Assembly: GCA_040752025.1 (NCBI GenBank)
Contig: JBFMFR010000005.1
Location: forward strand, 124,001 to 188,000
DNA from: JBFMFR01 sp040752025
Lineage (GTDB): Bacteria > Chloroflexota > Anaerolineae > Anaerolineales > UBA4823
Direction: 5' to 3'
DNA length: 64,000 nt
Numbering within the stretch: the stretch's first letter is position 1; every line of letters begins with the position of its first letter. The notes under the pieces were generated by a model that was not told the origin of the DNA, ran no database searches, and saw only the letters and a program-made list of their open reading frames with translations. Shown here piece after piece: positions 9,291 to 17,602 of this stretch. Both the position numbers and the translations under genes were made by a program.

Positions 9291-9739
9291 CCACAATCTC
9301 CAGGAATAAATCGTGATGCTTCGCTGGATTTTGCCCAGCGTGCCATCCATACAACCAGCGCTATGGCGTAAACCAGTCGCAATCTCAGATTTTCTGCCCA
9401 TAGGTGTACACTGGATTGTATCTTTTTCTTAGATCCTTGCCTGCATAGATTAGGCAACCAGCCCGCGCCCCCCACCGAGTTGCATCACCCGCCTTCCACC
9501 CATCCGCGAAAATCAGTGTGCATCTGCGTCCTGTATAAGCGCCTGGCTACCTCCAACCCGGGGAGTGCGCTTGCAGCGCACCTGGCATATCAGCCTGAGA
9601 TTTGTATCTCAGGCGATGGCGCAATGGATATCAACCCATGATTTGAAACTCAACCAATGCGTTGGCGCGCTGACCACCTTATCGCCTGCGAAAAGAGTAT
9701 AATCCATCATAATCGGTCACACCTCGAATAGGAGCGGAT
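9291..9739. other. Gene-poor stretch with two hairpins and a repeat motif
   Basis: No convincing gene is seen in this 449-nt gap. It holds a tandem ATCCGCG/ATCAGTG/ATCTGCG motif (9502-9531), a GTGCGC-5-GCGCAC hairpin (9565-9581) and CCTGAGAT-4-ATCTCAGG (9594-9613). A TATAAT at 9698-9703 is a likely -10 box for the deaminase gene starting at 9740. The hairpins have no U-tract, so they are not clear terminators. Confidence 0.5.
9502..9531. repeat. Tandem ATCnGnG heptad-type repeat
   Basis: Three degenerate units (ATCCGCG, ATCAGTG, ATCTGCG) spaced about 10-11 nt apart. The same kind of motif recurs at 45022-45050 and 46643-46671 in the leaders of the two propeller genes. It resembles simple ATCCGTG-type intergenic repeats seen in many bacterial genomes; no function is assigned. 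Confidence 0.5.
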
Positions 9740-10132
9740 ATGATCGCAGAACCAGACCAACAGTTGGTTGAAATCGCCAGGGAATTGATCGCCCGGCGTT
9801 TCAGAGAAGGTTACCACCACATCGCCGCCGCCCTGCGCACCACCTCCGGGCAGGTGTTTACCGGCGTGCACGTAGAAGCCTACATCGGCCGCATCACCGT
9901 CTGCGGCGAGGCAGTCGCCATCGGGACCGCTGCCACCGGCGGCGACACCCACATCGAAACCATCGTGGCCGTCAACGAACTGGGTGTGATCGTCTCCCCT
10001 TGCGGGATGTGCCGCGAGCTGATCTCCGATTACGCCCCGCAGGCCAGAGTGATCATCCTGCGCCAGGGAGAGCCCGTCGCCGTGCCGGTGAGCGAGCTGC
10101 TTCCCGATAAATACACCCGTGAAGATGACTGA
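9740..10132 (+). CDS. Cytidine deaminase-family zinc hydrolase
   Basis: A 130-residue protein of the small tetrameric cytidine-deaminase / blasticidin-S-deaminase fold. The zinc site is visible as CGE (Cys55, Glu57) and PCGMC (Cys88, Cys91); Glu57 is the expected proton shuttle. Length (~130) matches tetrameric Cdd, which converts cytidine or deoxycytidine to uridine forms in pyrimidine salvage. The sequence before CGE (RITVCGEAVAIG) is also compatible with blasticidin-S-type deaminases, so substrate is uncertain. AGGAG precedes the ATG and TATAAT lies ~40 nt upstream. Confidence 0.85.
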   Translation: MIAEPDQQLVEIARELIARRFREGYHHIAAALRTTSGQVFTGVHVEAYIGRITVCGEAVAIGTAATGGDTHIETIVAVNELGVIVSPCGMCRELISDYAPQARVIILRQGEPVAVPVSELLPDKYTREDD

Positions 10133-10142
10133 GAGGCCCACA

Positions 10143-11018
10143 ATGCCTGCAAATTCGATCTACCGCTCTCCTGAAGGCGAAGCTGAAATTCATTCCATCT
10201 ATGACCGGCAACTGGCGCGCCTGAATCTGCCTCACGAAAGCCGCCTGCTCGATACCCGCTTCGGCGCAACCCACGTACTCTCTCTTGGGCCGCCAGCCGC
10301 GCCGCCGCTGGTGGTCTTGCAAGGCGGGAACACCACCAGCCCGCTGACGCTCGACTGGCTGCGTCCCTTGATTGAAAAATATCGTGTGTACGCCCCCGAT
10401 ACGATCGGGCATCCGGGCAAGAGCGCTCCCGTGCGCATCTCGCCGCGTGACAACAGCTATGGCCAGTGGTTGGCAGACGTACTGGATGCCCTGGATCTTC
10501 GACAGCCGGCGCTCATGGGCGGCTCGTATGGCGCTGGCATCCTTCTGCGCGCCGCCGCGCACATCCCAGAACGCATTGGCAAAGCCATCCTGTTCATCCC
10601 TTCCGGCCTGGTCTCAATTCCAGCCAGCACCATGCTGGAGTTGCTCTGGAGTTTGCTAGCCTACCGCCTTGCTCCCACGCCAGCTCGATTGAAACGCATC
10701 CTGCGGCCCATGTTCCTGGATGAACCCATCGGCGAGGATGTGCTCGAGATCACGCAGGCGGTTTTCCGCCTGACGCACATCGAGCCCGAGATGCCGCGCA
10801 ACGTAACCGAACAGGAATTGGAAAACTTCAAAGCGCCGGTGCTGGTAGTTGCAGCCGAGCGGGATCGCCTGTTCCCGGCAGAAGCAGTGCTCCGGCGCGC
10901 CCGACGTGTATTCCCCAACCTGGCAGGCGCCGAGGTGCTCCCAGGAGCAACACATTATCTCGCCTCGCGCCATCACGGTTATCTGAACGAGTGCTGCGAA
11001 CGCTTCTTGCGCTCCTGA
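10143..11018 (+). CDS. Alpha/beta-fold hydrolase
   Basis: A 291-residue serine hydrolase. The nucleophile elbow is GGSYGAG; the acid is probably the Asp of VVAAERDRLFPA and the base the His of GATHYLASRHH. The oxyanion region is LVVLQGGNTTSP. The lid (after FIPSGLV) is helical. The ATG at 10143 follows GAGAGG; the frame is open upstream and overlaps the end of the deaminase gene. It sits 10 nt after that gene and may be cotranscribed. Substrate is unknown. Confidence 0.85.
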   Translation: MPANSIYRSPEGEAEIHSIYDRQLARLNLPHESRLLDTRFGATHVLSLGPPAAPPLVVLQGGNTTSPLTLDWLRPLIEKYRVYAPDTIGHPGKSAPVRISPRDNSYGQWLADVLDALDLRQPALMGGSYGAGILLRAAAHIPERIGKAILFIPSGLVSIPASTMLELLWSLLAYRLAPTPARLKRILRPMFLDEPIGEDVLEITQAVFRLTHIEPEMPRNVTEQELENFKAPVLVVAAERDRLFPAEAVLRRARRVFPNLAGAEVLPGATHYLASRHHGYLNECCERFLRS

Positions 11019-11065
11019 AGAACCATATCGCCAGCGCTATGTAGGCAGCTTTCTAAACTGAGAGC

Positions 11066-11635
11066 ATGATTATGTACCCCGAGATCGTTCGTACCAGCAA
11101 GTTTTTGAGCCTGATCTTGCGCCACCAACCGGGCAAGATCGGCCTGGCTCTCGACCAGAACGGCTGGGCTGACGTTGACGAACTGCTTGCCAAAGCCAAC
11201 CGCTTTGGCTTCCACATCGACCGGCCCTTTCTCGAGCGCGTGGTGGCCGAGAACGACAAACAGCGCTTCTCCTTCGACCCCGAGCGCCGCAGGATCCGCG
11301 CCAACCAGGGCCACTCCATCCCGGTAGATTTGGGCCTCGAACCCACGCCGCCGCCTGAGTTTTTGTTCCACGGCACCGCCAGGCGACTGTTGGGCTCGAT
11401 CAGGGAAAAGGGACTGCTGCGCGGCCGGCGCACCCACGTACACCTTTCCAAAGATGAACCAACTGCGCTCGCAGTGGGTAAACGACATGGAGCGCCGGTG
11501 ATCCTCAAAATCCGCTCCGCCCAAATGCATGCGGATGGCTACCGCTTCATGCTCTCAGCCAATGGCGTTTGGCTGACAGAAAGCGTGCCCGTCCAGTATC
11601 TCGAGTTTCCAGATGAAAGAGGAGTATACCCATGA
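11066..11635 (+). CDS. kptA: RNA 2'-phosphotransferase (Tpt1/KptA family)
   Basis: A 189-residue protein matching the KptA/Tpt1 family end to end: SKFLSLILRHQPGKIGLALD at the N-terminus, NDKQRF, IRANQGHS, LFHGT and GLLRGRRTHVHLS, which contain the Arg-His-Arg-Arg active-site residues of the family. The enzyme uses NAD+ to move a 2'-phosphate from an RNA splice junction onto ADP-ribose, releasing nicotinamide. Bacteria do not have the yeast tRNA splicing pathway, so its native substrate is unclear. The stop overlaps the start of the next gene by 4 nt, implying translational coupling. An in-frame ATG at 11072 is a possible alternative start. Confidence 0.93.
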   Translation: MIMYPEIVRTSKFLSLILRHQPGKIGLALDQNGWADVDELLAKANRFGFHIDRPFLERVVAENDKQRFSFDPERRRIRANQGHSIPVDLGLEPTPPPEFLFHGTARRLLGSIREKGLLRGRRTHVHLSKDEPTALAVGKRHGAPVILKIRSAQMHADGYRFMLSANGVWLTESVPVQYLEFPDERGVYP

Positions 11636-12129
11636 AACCTGCCCTGCTCGTCATCGATGTACAGAAAGCTTTCTTCGACATCAACCCCACCACCACCCAA
11701 TCCCTCAACGATGCCATCGAATACATCAACGCTGCCATCGCCCTGTTTCACGCCAAACAACTGCCCGTCATCTGCATCCAGCACATGGACGAATCCGATC
11801 AGCTCGTCCCGGGTAAAGAAGCCTTCGACCCGCCCGAATCCCTGGAAATTCTGCCCACGGACATCCACATCCACAAGACCTACGGGAATTCCTTCAACAA
11901 GACCCCTCTGCTCGAAAAACTGGCCGAACTGGGCGTGGACACCGTCATCCTCACCGGTTTTTGCGCCGAGTTCTGCGTGCTCTCCTCCTACCGGGGCGCA
12001 ATGGACCATGACCTGACCCCCATCATTTTGCGCGGCTCGCTCGCCAGTGTCACGCCGGAAAACATCCCCTTCGTCGAGCGCGTCAACGATCTGATTTCGT
12101 ACGACGCCCTGAAGAAGATCCTGGAATAG
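11632..12129 (+). CDS. Isochorismatase-family cysteine hydrolase
   Basis: A 165-residue cysteine hydrolase with the family triad Asp9 (LLVIDVQ), Lys82 (IHKTYGNSF) and Cys115 (GFCAEFCV), plus the expected cis-peptide neighbourhood. Family members hydrolyse isochorismate, nicotinamide, N-carbamoyl amines and others. The Asp-x-His metal site of nicotinamidases is not evident after strand 2 (CIQHMDESDQ), so nicotinamidase activity is not supported by motif. The 4-nt overlap with kptA suggests a joint role. Confidence 0.88.
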   Translation: MKPALLVIDVQKAFFDINPTTTQSLNDAIEYINAAIALFHAKQLPVICIQHMDESDQLVPGKEAFDPPESLEILPTDIHIHKTYGNSFNKTPLLEKLAELGVDTVILTGFCAEFCVLSSYRGAMDHDLTPIILRGSLASVTPENIPFVERVNDLISYDALKKILE

Positions 12130-12180
12130 TTGCGATATACTAAAGCCTGTCCAATCCACACACTTTTTTTGGAGACGTCC

Positions 12181-13983
12181 ATGACTGCTACCCCTCCCCG
12201 CTGGGACCTATCGAACGTTTATCCTGGGCTCGAAGCGCCCGAGTTCAAAACCGATCTTGCCCGCCTCACCAGCCAGATCGGCGGCCTGGAGGCCCTGTTT
12301 GCTCGAAGCCTCAGCCAGGCCACGACCCAAACCCCCATCGCTGAGCTTGCCGGCCTGGCTGGCGAAGCCATCCAGCGCCTGAACGAAATCCTGGAGCTCG
12401 CCAGCACTATGGGGCCCTACATTTTCTCGTTCGTTGCCACCGACTCGCACAACACCACCGCTCGCCGCCAGCTTTCGGAGTTCGAACAGATCGGGGCGCG
12501 CCTGGATGTCATCCAGACCCAGCTCCAAGCCTGGGTGGGGGGCCTCGCTCCGCTTCTGGATCAAATCATCGCCGCCGACCCGCTCGCCCAGGCGCACGCC
12601 TTCACCCTCAAGGAGGCCGCCGAGCAAAGCCGCTACCTGATGAGCCAGGCCGAAGAGGTCCTGGCGGCCGAAATGAACCTGAGCGGCTTCAACGCCTGGA
12701 GCCGCCTGCAGGGCACCGTTACCTCGCAGCTATCGGTGGACTTCGAGATGGAGGGCCAGGTGCAGAAACTGCCCTTGCCCGCCATCATCAACCTGCAGGC
12801 CCACCAGGATGAAGACGTGCGTCGCCGCGCCTACGAGGCTGAGATCCAGGCCTGCGAATCCGTGCGCGAACCCCTGGCAGCCTGCATGAACGGCGTCAAA
12901 GGCACGGTCAACACCCTCGACCAGCGCCGCGGCCGGCAGGATGCCCTGCACAGCGCCATCGACACCGCCCGCATCGACCGTCCCACCCTGGAAGCCATGC
13001 TCGACGCCATGCAGGCTTCCTTCCCCACTTTTCGCAAGTACTTCCTTGCCAAGGCCCGCCGCCTCGGCAAGGAACAGCTCGCCTGGTGGGACCTCTTCGC
13101 CCCGGTCGGCCAGAGCAAAGTAACCTACACCTTCGAAGAGGGCCGGGATTTCATCCTGGAGAACTTCGCCAGCTTCACCCCCGATCTGGCCGCTTTTGCC
13201 AAACGCGCCTTCGAGCATCACTGGATCGACGCCGAGCAGCGCCAGGGCAAGCGCGGCGGCGCCTTCTGCATGGCCCTGCCTGGTGTCAAAGAGTCCCGCC
13301 TGCTGTGCAACTTCGACGGCACCCTCGGCCAGGTCTCCACCATCGCCCACGAGTTAGGGCACGCCTACCACAACCACTGCGCCTTCCAGGCCAACAAGAC
13401 CCCCCTCCAGGCCTCCACCCCTATGACCCTGGCCGAAACCGCTTCCATCATGTGCGAGACCATCGTCATGCAGGCCGTCCTGCGCCAGACCAGCGATCCC
13501 CAGAGTGTGCTGGCCATCCTCGAAACCATGCTGATCAACGACGCCCAGGTGATCGTCGATATCTACTCACGCTATCTCTTCGAGAAAGAAGTCTTCGAGC
13601 GGCGTCCACAAGCTGAGCTTTCCGCCGACGACTTCTGCGACATCATGGAGCGCGCCCAGAAAGCCACCTACGGCGATGGGCTGGACGCGCGCTACCTCAA
13701 CCGTTACATGTGGGCCTGGAAACCGCACTACTACCGCACCGACATCTCGTTCTACAACTTCCCCTACGCTTTCGGCCTGCTCTTCGGCGTCGGTTTGTAC
13801 GCCATCTACCAGCAGCGCGGCGCTGAGTTCGTGCCCGATTACAGGAACCTGCTGGCATCCACTGGCGAGGGCACTGCCGCCGAGCTGGCCGCCCGCTTTG
13901 GCATCGACATCCGCCAGAGCGCTTTCTGGCAGGCCAGCCTGGAGGTGATCGCCCAGCGCATCGAGCGCTACTGCCAGATCTAA
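12181..13983 (+). CDS. pepF: M3-family oligoendopeptidase F-like zinc metallopeptidase
   Basis: A 600-residue cytoplasmic peptidase of the M3B (PepF) type. The zinc site is HELGH at residues 390-394 with the third ligand Glu419 in LAETAS; the helical N-terminal half (from SNVYPGLEAPEF) and C-terminal YNFPYAFGLLFGVGLY are also characteristic. It cleaves short peptides. The ATG at 12181 follows GGAG; TATACT at about 12136-12141 is a possible -10 box. Length agrees with the family (~600). The gene is followed after 38 nt by the amidase gene. Confidence 0.92.
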   Translation: MTATPPRWDLSNVYPGLEAPEFKTDLARLTSQIGGLEALFARSLSQATTQTPIAELAGLAGEAIQRLNEILELASTMGPYIFSFVATDSHNTTARRQLSEFEQIGARLDVIQTQLQAWVGGLAPLLDQIIAADPLAQAHAFTLKEAAEQSRYLMSQAEEVLAAEMNLSGFNAWSRLQGTVTSQLSVDFEMEGQVQKLPLPAIINLQAHQDEDVRRRAYEAEIQACESVREPLAACMNGVKGTVNTLDQRRGRQDALHSAIDTARIDRPTLEAMLDAMQASFPTFRKYFLAKARRLGKEQLAWWDLFAPVGQSKVTYTFEEGRDFILENFASFTPDLAAFAKRAFEHHWIDAEQRQGKRGGAFCMALPGVKESRLLCNFDGTLGQVSTIAHELGHAYHNHCAFQANKTPLQASTPMTLAETASIMCETIVMQAVLRQTSDPQSVLAILETMLINDAQVIVDIYSRYLFEKEVFERRPQAELSADDFCDIMERAQKATYGDGLDARYLNRYMWAWKPHYYRTDISFYNFPYAFGLLFGVGLYAIYQQRGAEFVPDYRNLLASTGEGTAAELAARFGIDIRQSAFWQASLEVIAQRIERYCQI

Positions 13984-14021
13984 CCTGCGCGGCCCGCCCA
14001 GGGCCAGATTGGAGGCGCTGC

Positions 14022-15701
14022 ATGTACGATCTAAAATCGGTCAAACTGCCCTACCTCTCCGGGATAGCCTTGCACCTGTTCGTTGGTCTCCTGGAAAGCC
14101 CCCTGGGCGCTTTGCTCCGGCCCAGCCTGTTCCGCTCCGCCGGCATCACCTGGCTGCGCCAGCAGGATTTCGGAGAGCCTCCGACGAGCCAGCCGCTTCA
14201 TTTCACCGGCGCGCTCCATACCCAACCGCTCTCAATGCCCGCCAGTGAGTGGCCTGCCGCGCCCGCCGCGCCCGCGCCGGGTTTTCATTTCGCCAGCGTC
14301 CACGACTACGCCAGGGCCTACCGGGAAGGCCGGGTCACGCCCGAAGAAGTCGCCCACCAGGTGCTGGAGGCCATCCAGGCCAGCGACGCCGCCTCCCCCT
14401 CCCTGCGCGCCTTCATCGCCGTTGAGCAGCAGGATGTGCTTGAGCAGGCCCGCCAATCCTCGCAGCGCATCCAGGCCGGGCAGCCGCTCAGCGTTTTGGA
14501 TGGCGTTCCGGTGGCGGTCAAAGATGAAGTCGATATGCGCCCTTACCCCACCACCGTGGGGACGGCCTTCCTGGGGAATTCTCCGGCCACACAGGATGCC
14601 ACCGTTGTCGCCCGCCTGCGCGCTGCCGGAGCGCTGCTCATCGGCAAGACCAACATGCACGAGATCGGCATTGGCGTCACTGGTCTGAACCCCATCCACG
14701 GCACCCCTCGCAACCCCTACGCCCCGCAGCACTACACCGGCGGCAGTTCCAGCGGCTCTGCCGCTGCCGTGGCCGCCGGGTTGTGCCCGCTGGCCCTCGG
14801 CGCCGACGGCGGCGGCTCCATCCGCATCCCCGCTGCGTTTTGCGGCATCGTCGGATTGAAGCCCACCTTCGGCCGGGTGAGCGAGCATGGCGCCGCCCCC
14901 TTGTGTTGGAGCGTGGCTCATCTGGGCCCCCTGGCTGCATCCGTTAGCGACCTCACCCTGGGTTATGCCCTCCTGGCTGGCCCCGATCCCGCCGATCCCG
15001 TTTCCCTCCACCAGCCGCCTCCCTCCCTGGCAGGCTGGGATAACCTGAACCTGAGCGATCTGACTCTCGGCGTTTACTGGCCCTGGTTCCGCCACGCCAC
15101 CTCCGGTGTCGTCGCAGCTTGCGAGGCCATGCTCGCCGCCTTCGAGCGCCTGGGGGGGCGCCTGCGCGAAGTGGAAATCCCCGACCTGGAGGCCGCCAGG
15201 GTCGCCCACACCCTCACCATCGCCGGCGAGATGGCCCAGGCCCTCAGCAGCACCTACGCCGGTCATCACCACCAGCACGGCCCGGATGTGCGCATCAACC
15301 TGGCGCTGGCCCGCGCCTTCACCACCTGCGATTACGTCCAGGCCCAGCGCCTGCGCACCCGCCTGCTGGCCCACTTCGATCGCGCCTTCGAGTCAGTCGA
15401 CGCCATCCTCACCCCCGCCACCGGCCTGCCCGCCCCGGCCATCCCTGCTGCGGCTTTGCAGGGCGGCGAATCGGACCTCACCACCCTGGTAGAGATCATG
15501 CGCTTCGCAACGCCCGCCAACCTGGCTGGCCTGCCAGCCATTTCCTTCCCGGCTGGCTACAACCCCGCCGGGCTCCCCATCGGCATGCAAGCCATCGGGC
15601 GCGCCTGGCAGGAGCCCACCCTGCTGCGCCTGGCGCTGGCGGCTGAGCAAACTGTGGAGCGCCAGAAACCGCAAATCTACTACCCGATTCTCCCGGAATG
15701 A
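14022..15701 (+). CDS. Amidase-signature family hydrolase with N-terminal extension
   Basis: A 559-residue amidase-signature enzyme. The Ser-cisSer-Lys triad is seen as Lys167 (VAVKDE), Ser242 (first Ser of GGSSSGS) and Ser266 (ADGGGSIRIPAA), and the 24-residue Ser-Ser spacing is standard. It hydrolyses a carboxamide; the substrate is not predictable. The first ~90 residues precede the usual family start and contain SGIALHLFVGLLESPLGALL, a hydrophobic stretch that could be an amphipathic or membrane-associated element. It is not a GatA partner by context, since no gatB/gatC is nearby. GGAGG lies upstream of the ATG. Confidence 0.88.
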   Translation: MYDLKSVKLPYLSGIALHLFVGLLESPLGALLRPSLFRSAGITWLRQQDFGEPPTSQPLHFTGALHTQPLSMPASEWPAAPAAPAPGFHFASVHDYARAYREGRVTPEEVAHQVLEAIQASDAASPSLRAFIAVEQQDVLEQARQSSQRIQAGQPLSVLDGVPVAVKDEVDMRPYPTTVGTAFLGNSPATQDATVVARLRAAGALLIGKTNMHEIGIGVTGLNPIHGTPRNPYAPQHYTGGSSSGSAAAVAAGLCPLALGADGGGSIRIPAAFCGIVGLKPTFGRVSEHGAAPLCWSVAHLGPLAASVSDLTLGYALLAGPDPADPVSLHQPPPSLAGWDNLNLSDLTLGVYWPWFRHATSGVVAACEAMLAAFERLGGRLREVEIPDLEAARVAHTLTIAGEMAQALSSTYAGHHHQHGPDVRINLALARAFTTCDYVQAQRLRTRLLAHFDRAFESVDAILTPATGLPAPAIPAAALQGGESDLTTLVEIMRFATPANLAGLPAISFPAGYNPAGLPIGMQAIGRAWQEPTLLRLALAAEQTVERQKPQIYYPILPE

Positions 15702-15707
15702 AGTCTT

Positions 15708-16985
15708 TTGTCCACGCCCGCCTCACCGACTGCCTTCGAGAAAAAACCGCCCCTGCTCAGCGGGCTGCTCCTGGTTTTCCTGCTGGCCATGATCCTGGCC
15801 AACATCGGCGGCAACATGTACGGCCCCCTGCTGCCCCTGTATCTCAAAGACCTGGGGGCGGACATCGTCCAGGTCGGCTTGTTCTTCACCCTGGCGCAAA
15901 TCATTCCCCTGGTGCTGCAAATCTTAGGCGGCTGGATCTCCGATTCGATCGGGCGGCTGCGCGCCATTGCTTTCGGCAGTATCGCCGGCGTCTTCGCTTA
16001 TGTGGCCTTGATCCTGGCCCCAAGCTGGCAGTGGCTGTTGCTCGGCTCGGCTTTCTTTGCCATGGGCACCTCCCTGGTGGGGCCGAGCTTCGACGCCTTC
16101 ATCGCTGAACACTCCAGCGAGGCCAACCGGGCGCGCGTCTTCGGCATCACCCATGCCCTCTTCATGGTGGTTGGCGTGGTCGGCCCGCTGTTGGGCGGGT
16201 ATCTGGCAGAAGTGCGCGGCTTCAAATTCATGCTGGTGGTAGCCGCCGTCATGTACCTGTCGGCGACCATCATCCGCATCGCCATGGCCCGCCAGGCTGC
16301 CCGCAGCACCGAGGCGCACAAGCCTGGGCTTTCACTTCAGGGCCTGAAGATGAACCTGGGCACCATGTTCGGCATGATCACCGCTGGAGGCGTGGTCACC
16401 TGGATTTTGCTCACCGATGGCGCCCGCGATATCTCCTTCGCCCTCTCGATGAACCTCTTCCCCGTTTACCTGGAACAGATCGGCGGGCTGTCGCTCCGCC
16501 AGATCGGCCTGATGAACAGCGTTTTCGGCCTGTGCATGATGCTCACCACTATCCCCGGCGGTTGGATCGCCGATAAGAAAGGTGAGCGCGTCGGCATCGT
16601 CATCGCTTTCTTCTTGCTTGGCAGTTCCCTGTTATGGCTGATCTACATGCCGGTGCAAAGTTTTTGGTTTTACCTGCTGGGATGGGTACTGGCAGGCGCC
16701 GGCGTTGGGTTGGCCACCCCGGCTTACCAGTCTCTGATCAGCAAAGCCGTGCCCGAAAGAGTGCGCGGCACCGCCTATGGGTTGTTCAGTTCCAGCCTGG
16801 GCCTGGTTTCGTTGCCCGCTCCCTGGATAGGAGGCCAGTTGTGGGACAAAATCAGCCCTCGCTTCCCCTTCTTGATCACTGCGGTTGTATCCATCCTTTC
16901 CATCATCCCGGCCTGGTTCAAGTTCAAACTACCAAAGGACACGGCTCAAGATGTTCAAGCGACGCTTGTAGATGAACAAACATAA
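15708..16985 (+). CDS. Major facilitator superfamily transporter
   Basis: A 425-residue, 12-helix MFS permease. The N-terminal half has GGNMYGPLLPLYLKDLGADIVQVGL and GGWISDSIGRLRAI, the MFS motif A (G-x-x-x-D-x-x-G-R) between helices 2 and 3; the second half repeats it as GGWIADKKGERVG. The start is a TTG 6 nt after the amidase stop, without a strong ribosome-binding site, so translational coupling is likely. The transported substrate is unknown; a multidrug or sugar role is possible. Confidence 0.85.
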   Translation: MSTPASPTAFEKKPPLLSGLLLVFLLAMILANIGGNMYGPLLPLYLKDLGADIVQVGLFFTLAQIIPLVLQILGGWISDSIGRLRAIAFGSIAGVFAYVALILAPSWQWLLLGSAFFAMGTSLVGPSFDAFIAEHSSEANRARVFGITHALFMVVGVVGPLLGGYLAEVRGFKFMLVVAAVMYLSATIIRIAMARQAARSTEAHKPGLSLQGLKMNLGTMFGMITAGGVVTWILLTDGARDISFALSMNLFPVYLEQIGGLSLRQIGLMNSVFGLCMMLTTIPGGWIADKKGERVGIVIAFFLLGSSLLWLIYMPVQSFWFYLLGWVLAGAGVGLATPAYQSLISKAVPERVRGTAYGLFSSSLGLVSLPAPWIGGQLWDKISPRFPFLITAVVSILSIIPAWFKFKLPKDTAQDVQATLVDEQT

Positions 16986-16994
16986 TCATCCTGG

Positions 16995-17074
16995 TTTAGA
17001 AAAATACTTCCCCTGGCTAGCTCATGAAACTCACCGGGCGCACGATGCGCCCAGGAGAATTTCGTCTTACACTA
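16995..17074 (+). repeat. 80-bp intergenic element, copy 1
   Basis: Aligns without gaps to 22601-22680. Conserved blocks are TTAGAAAAATA, CCTGGCTA, a hairpin of CCGGGCGCA-3-TGCGCCC type and TTACACTA; the linkers between them diverge. In the hairpin one G-C pair here is A-T in the other copy, a compensatory change. It ends 60 nt before the start codon of the receiver-domain gene and begins 9 nt after the MFS stop. It may act as terminator, promoter or RNA leader. Confidence 0.65.
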
Positions 17075-17134
17075 CCAGCAAAGGCGCGTATTGAATGCGG
17101 TTAGAACAACCGGCAGGGCGCGAGTGAGGTAGAG

Positions 17135-17506
17135 TTGGCTCTCAAAATTTGTGTTGCAGATGGTCAAACCAGGGTGCGCTTCGGGTTGCGTATCTTACTT
17201 GAGCAGCAGCCCGGGTGGAAAGTGACCGGCGAGGTAACCGACACAAAAGAATTGCTTGAAAAAATGAATGCAGATTGTCCGGACCTGGTCCTGCTCGATT
17301 GGGACTTGCAAGGCACGCCCAAGCAGATTTTGCTTCCCAATTTGCGTGAGCTGCATCCGGGTTTGCTGATCGTGATTCTAAGCGGGCGGCCTGAAATGCA
17401 ACGGGTCGCCATGTTAGCTGGCGCAGACGCCTTTGCCAGCAAAGCAGACTCCCCCGAAAAACTCCTCAACCTCATCCGAGATATCGCTTGCGACAAACCT
17501 TGTTGA
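17135..17506 (+). CDS. Stand-alone receiver-domain protein
   Basis: A 123-residue single receiver (CheY-like) domain with no output domain. The phospho-acceptor is Asp55 (LVLLDWDL); the switch Ser is in VILSGRPE and the Lys in ASKADSPEK. The usual N-terminal acidic pair is reduced to Asp-Gly (VADGQ), so magnesium binding may be altered. The start is a TTG preceded by GAGGT. It lies 96 nt before the large histidine kinase gene and could be a phosphorylation partner or sink for it. Confidence 0.8.
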   Translation: MALKICVADGQTRVRFGLRILLEQQPGWKVTGEVTDTKELLEKMNADCPDLVLLDWDLQGTPKQILLPNLRELHPGLLIVILSGRPEMQRVAMLAGADAFASKADSPEKLLNLIRDIACDKPC

Positions 17507-17530
17507 GTTCCGTCAAAGATATGCTAAGAT
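17503..17530 (+). promoter_or_regulatory. Putative sigma-70 promoter for the propeller histidine kinase
   Basis: TTGAGT (17503-17508) and TAAGAT (17525-17530) are separated by 16 nt, about 70 nt upstream of the kinase ATG, and overlap the stop of the receiver gene. The match is good but has no experimental or comparative support here. Confidence 0.4.
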
Positions 17531-17602
17531 TGTATGGCGGTGAGGCGTAGACCGGCTCAACCGTGAGGCATCCCAATGCGGGCATTTCATGCGAGGTAAT
17601 TC

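Noticed and set aside
14232..15374. 380-residue open frame on the - strand
   Set aside because: Antisense shadow of the amidase gene; Gly-rich low-complexity translation.
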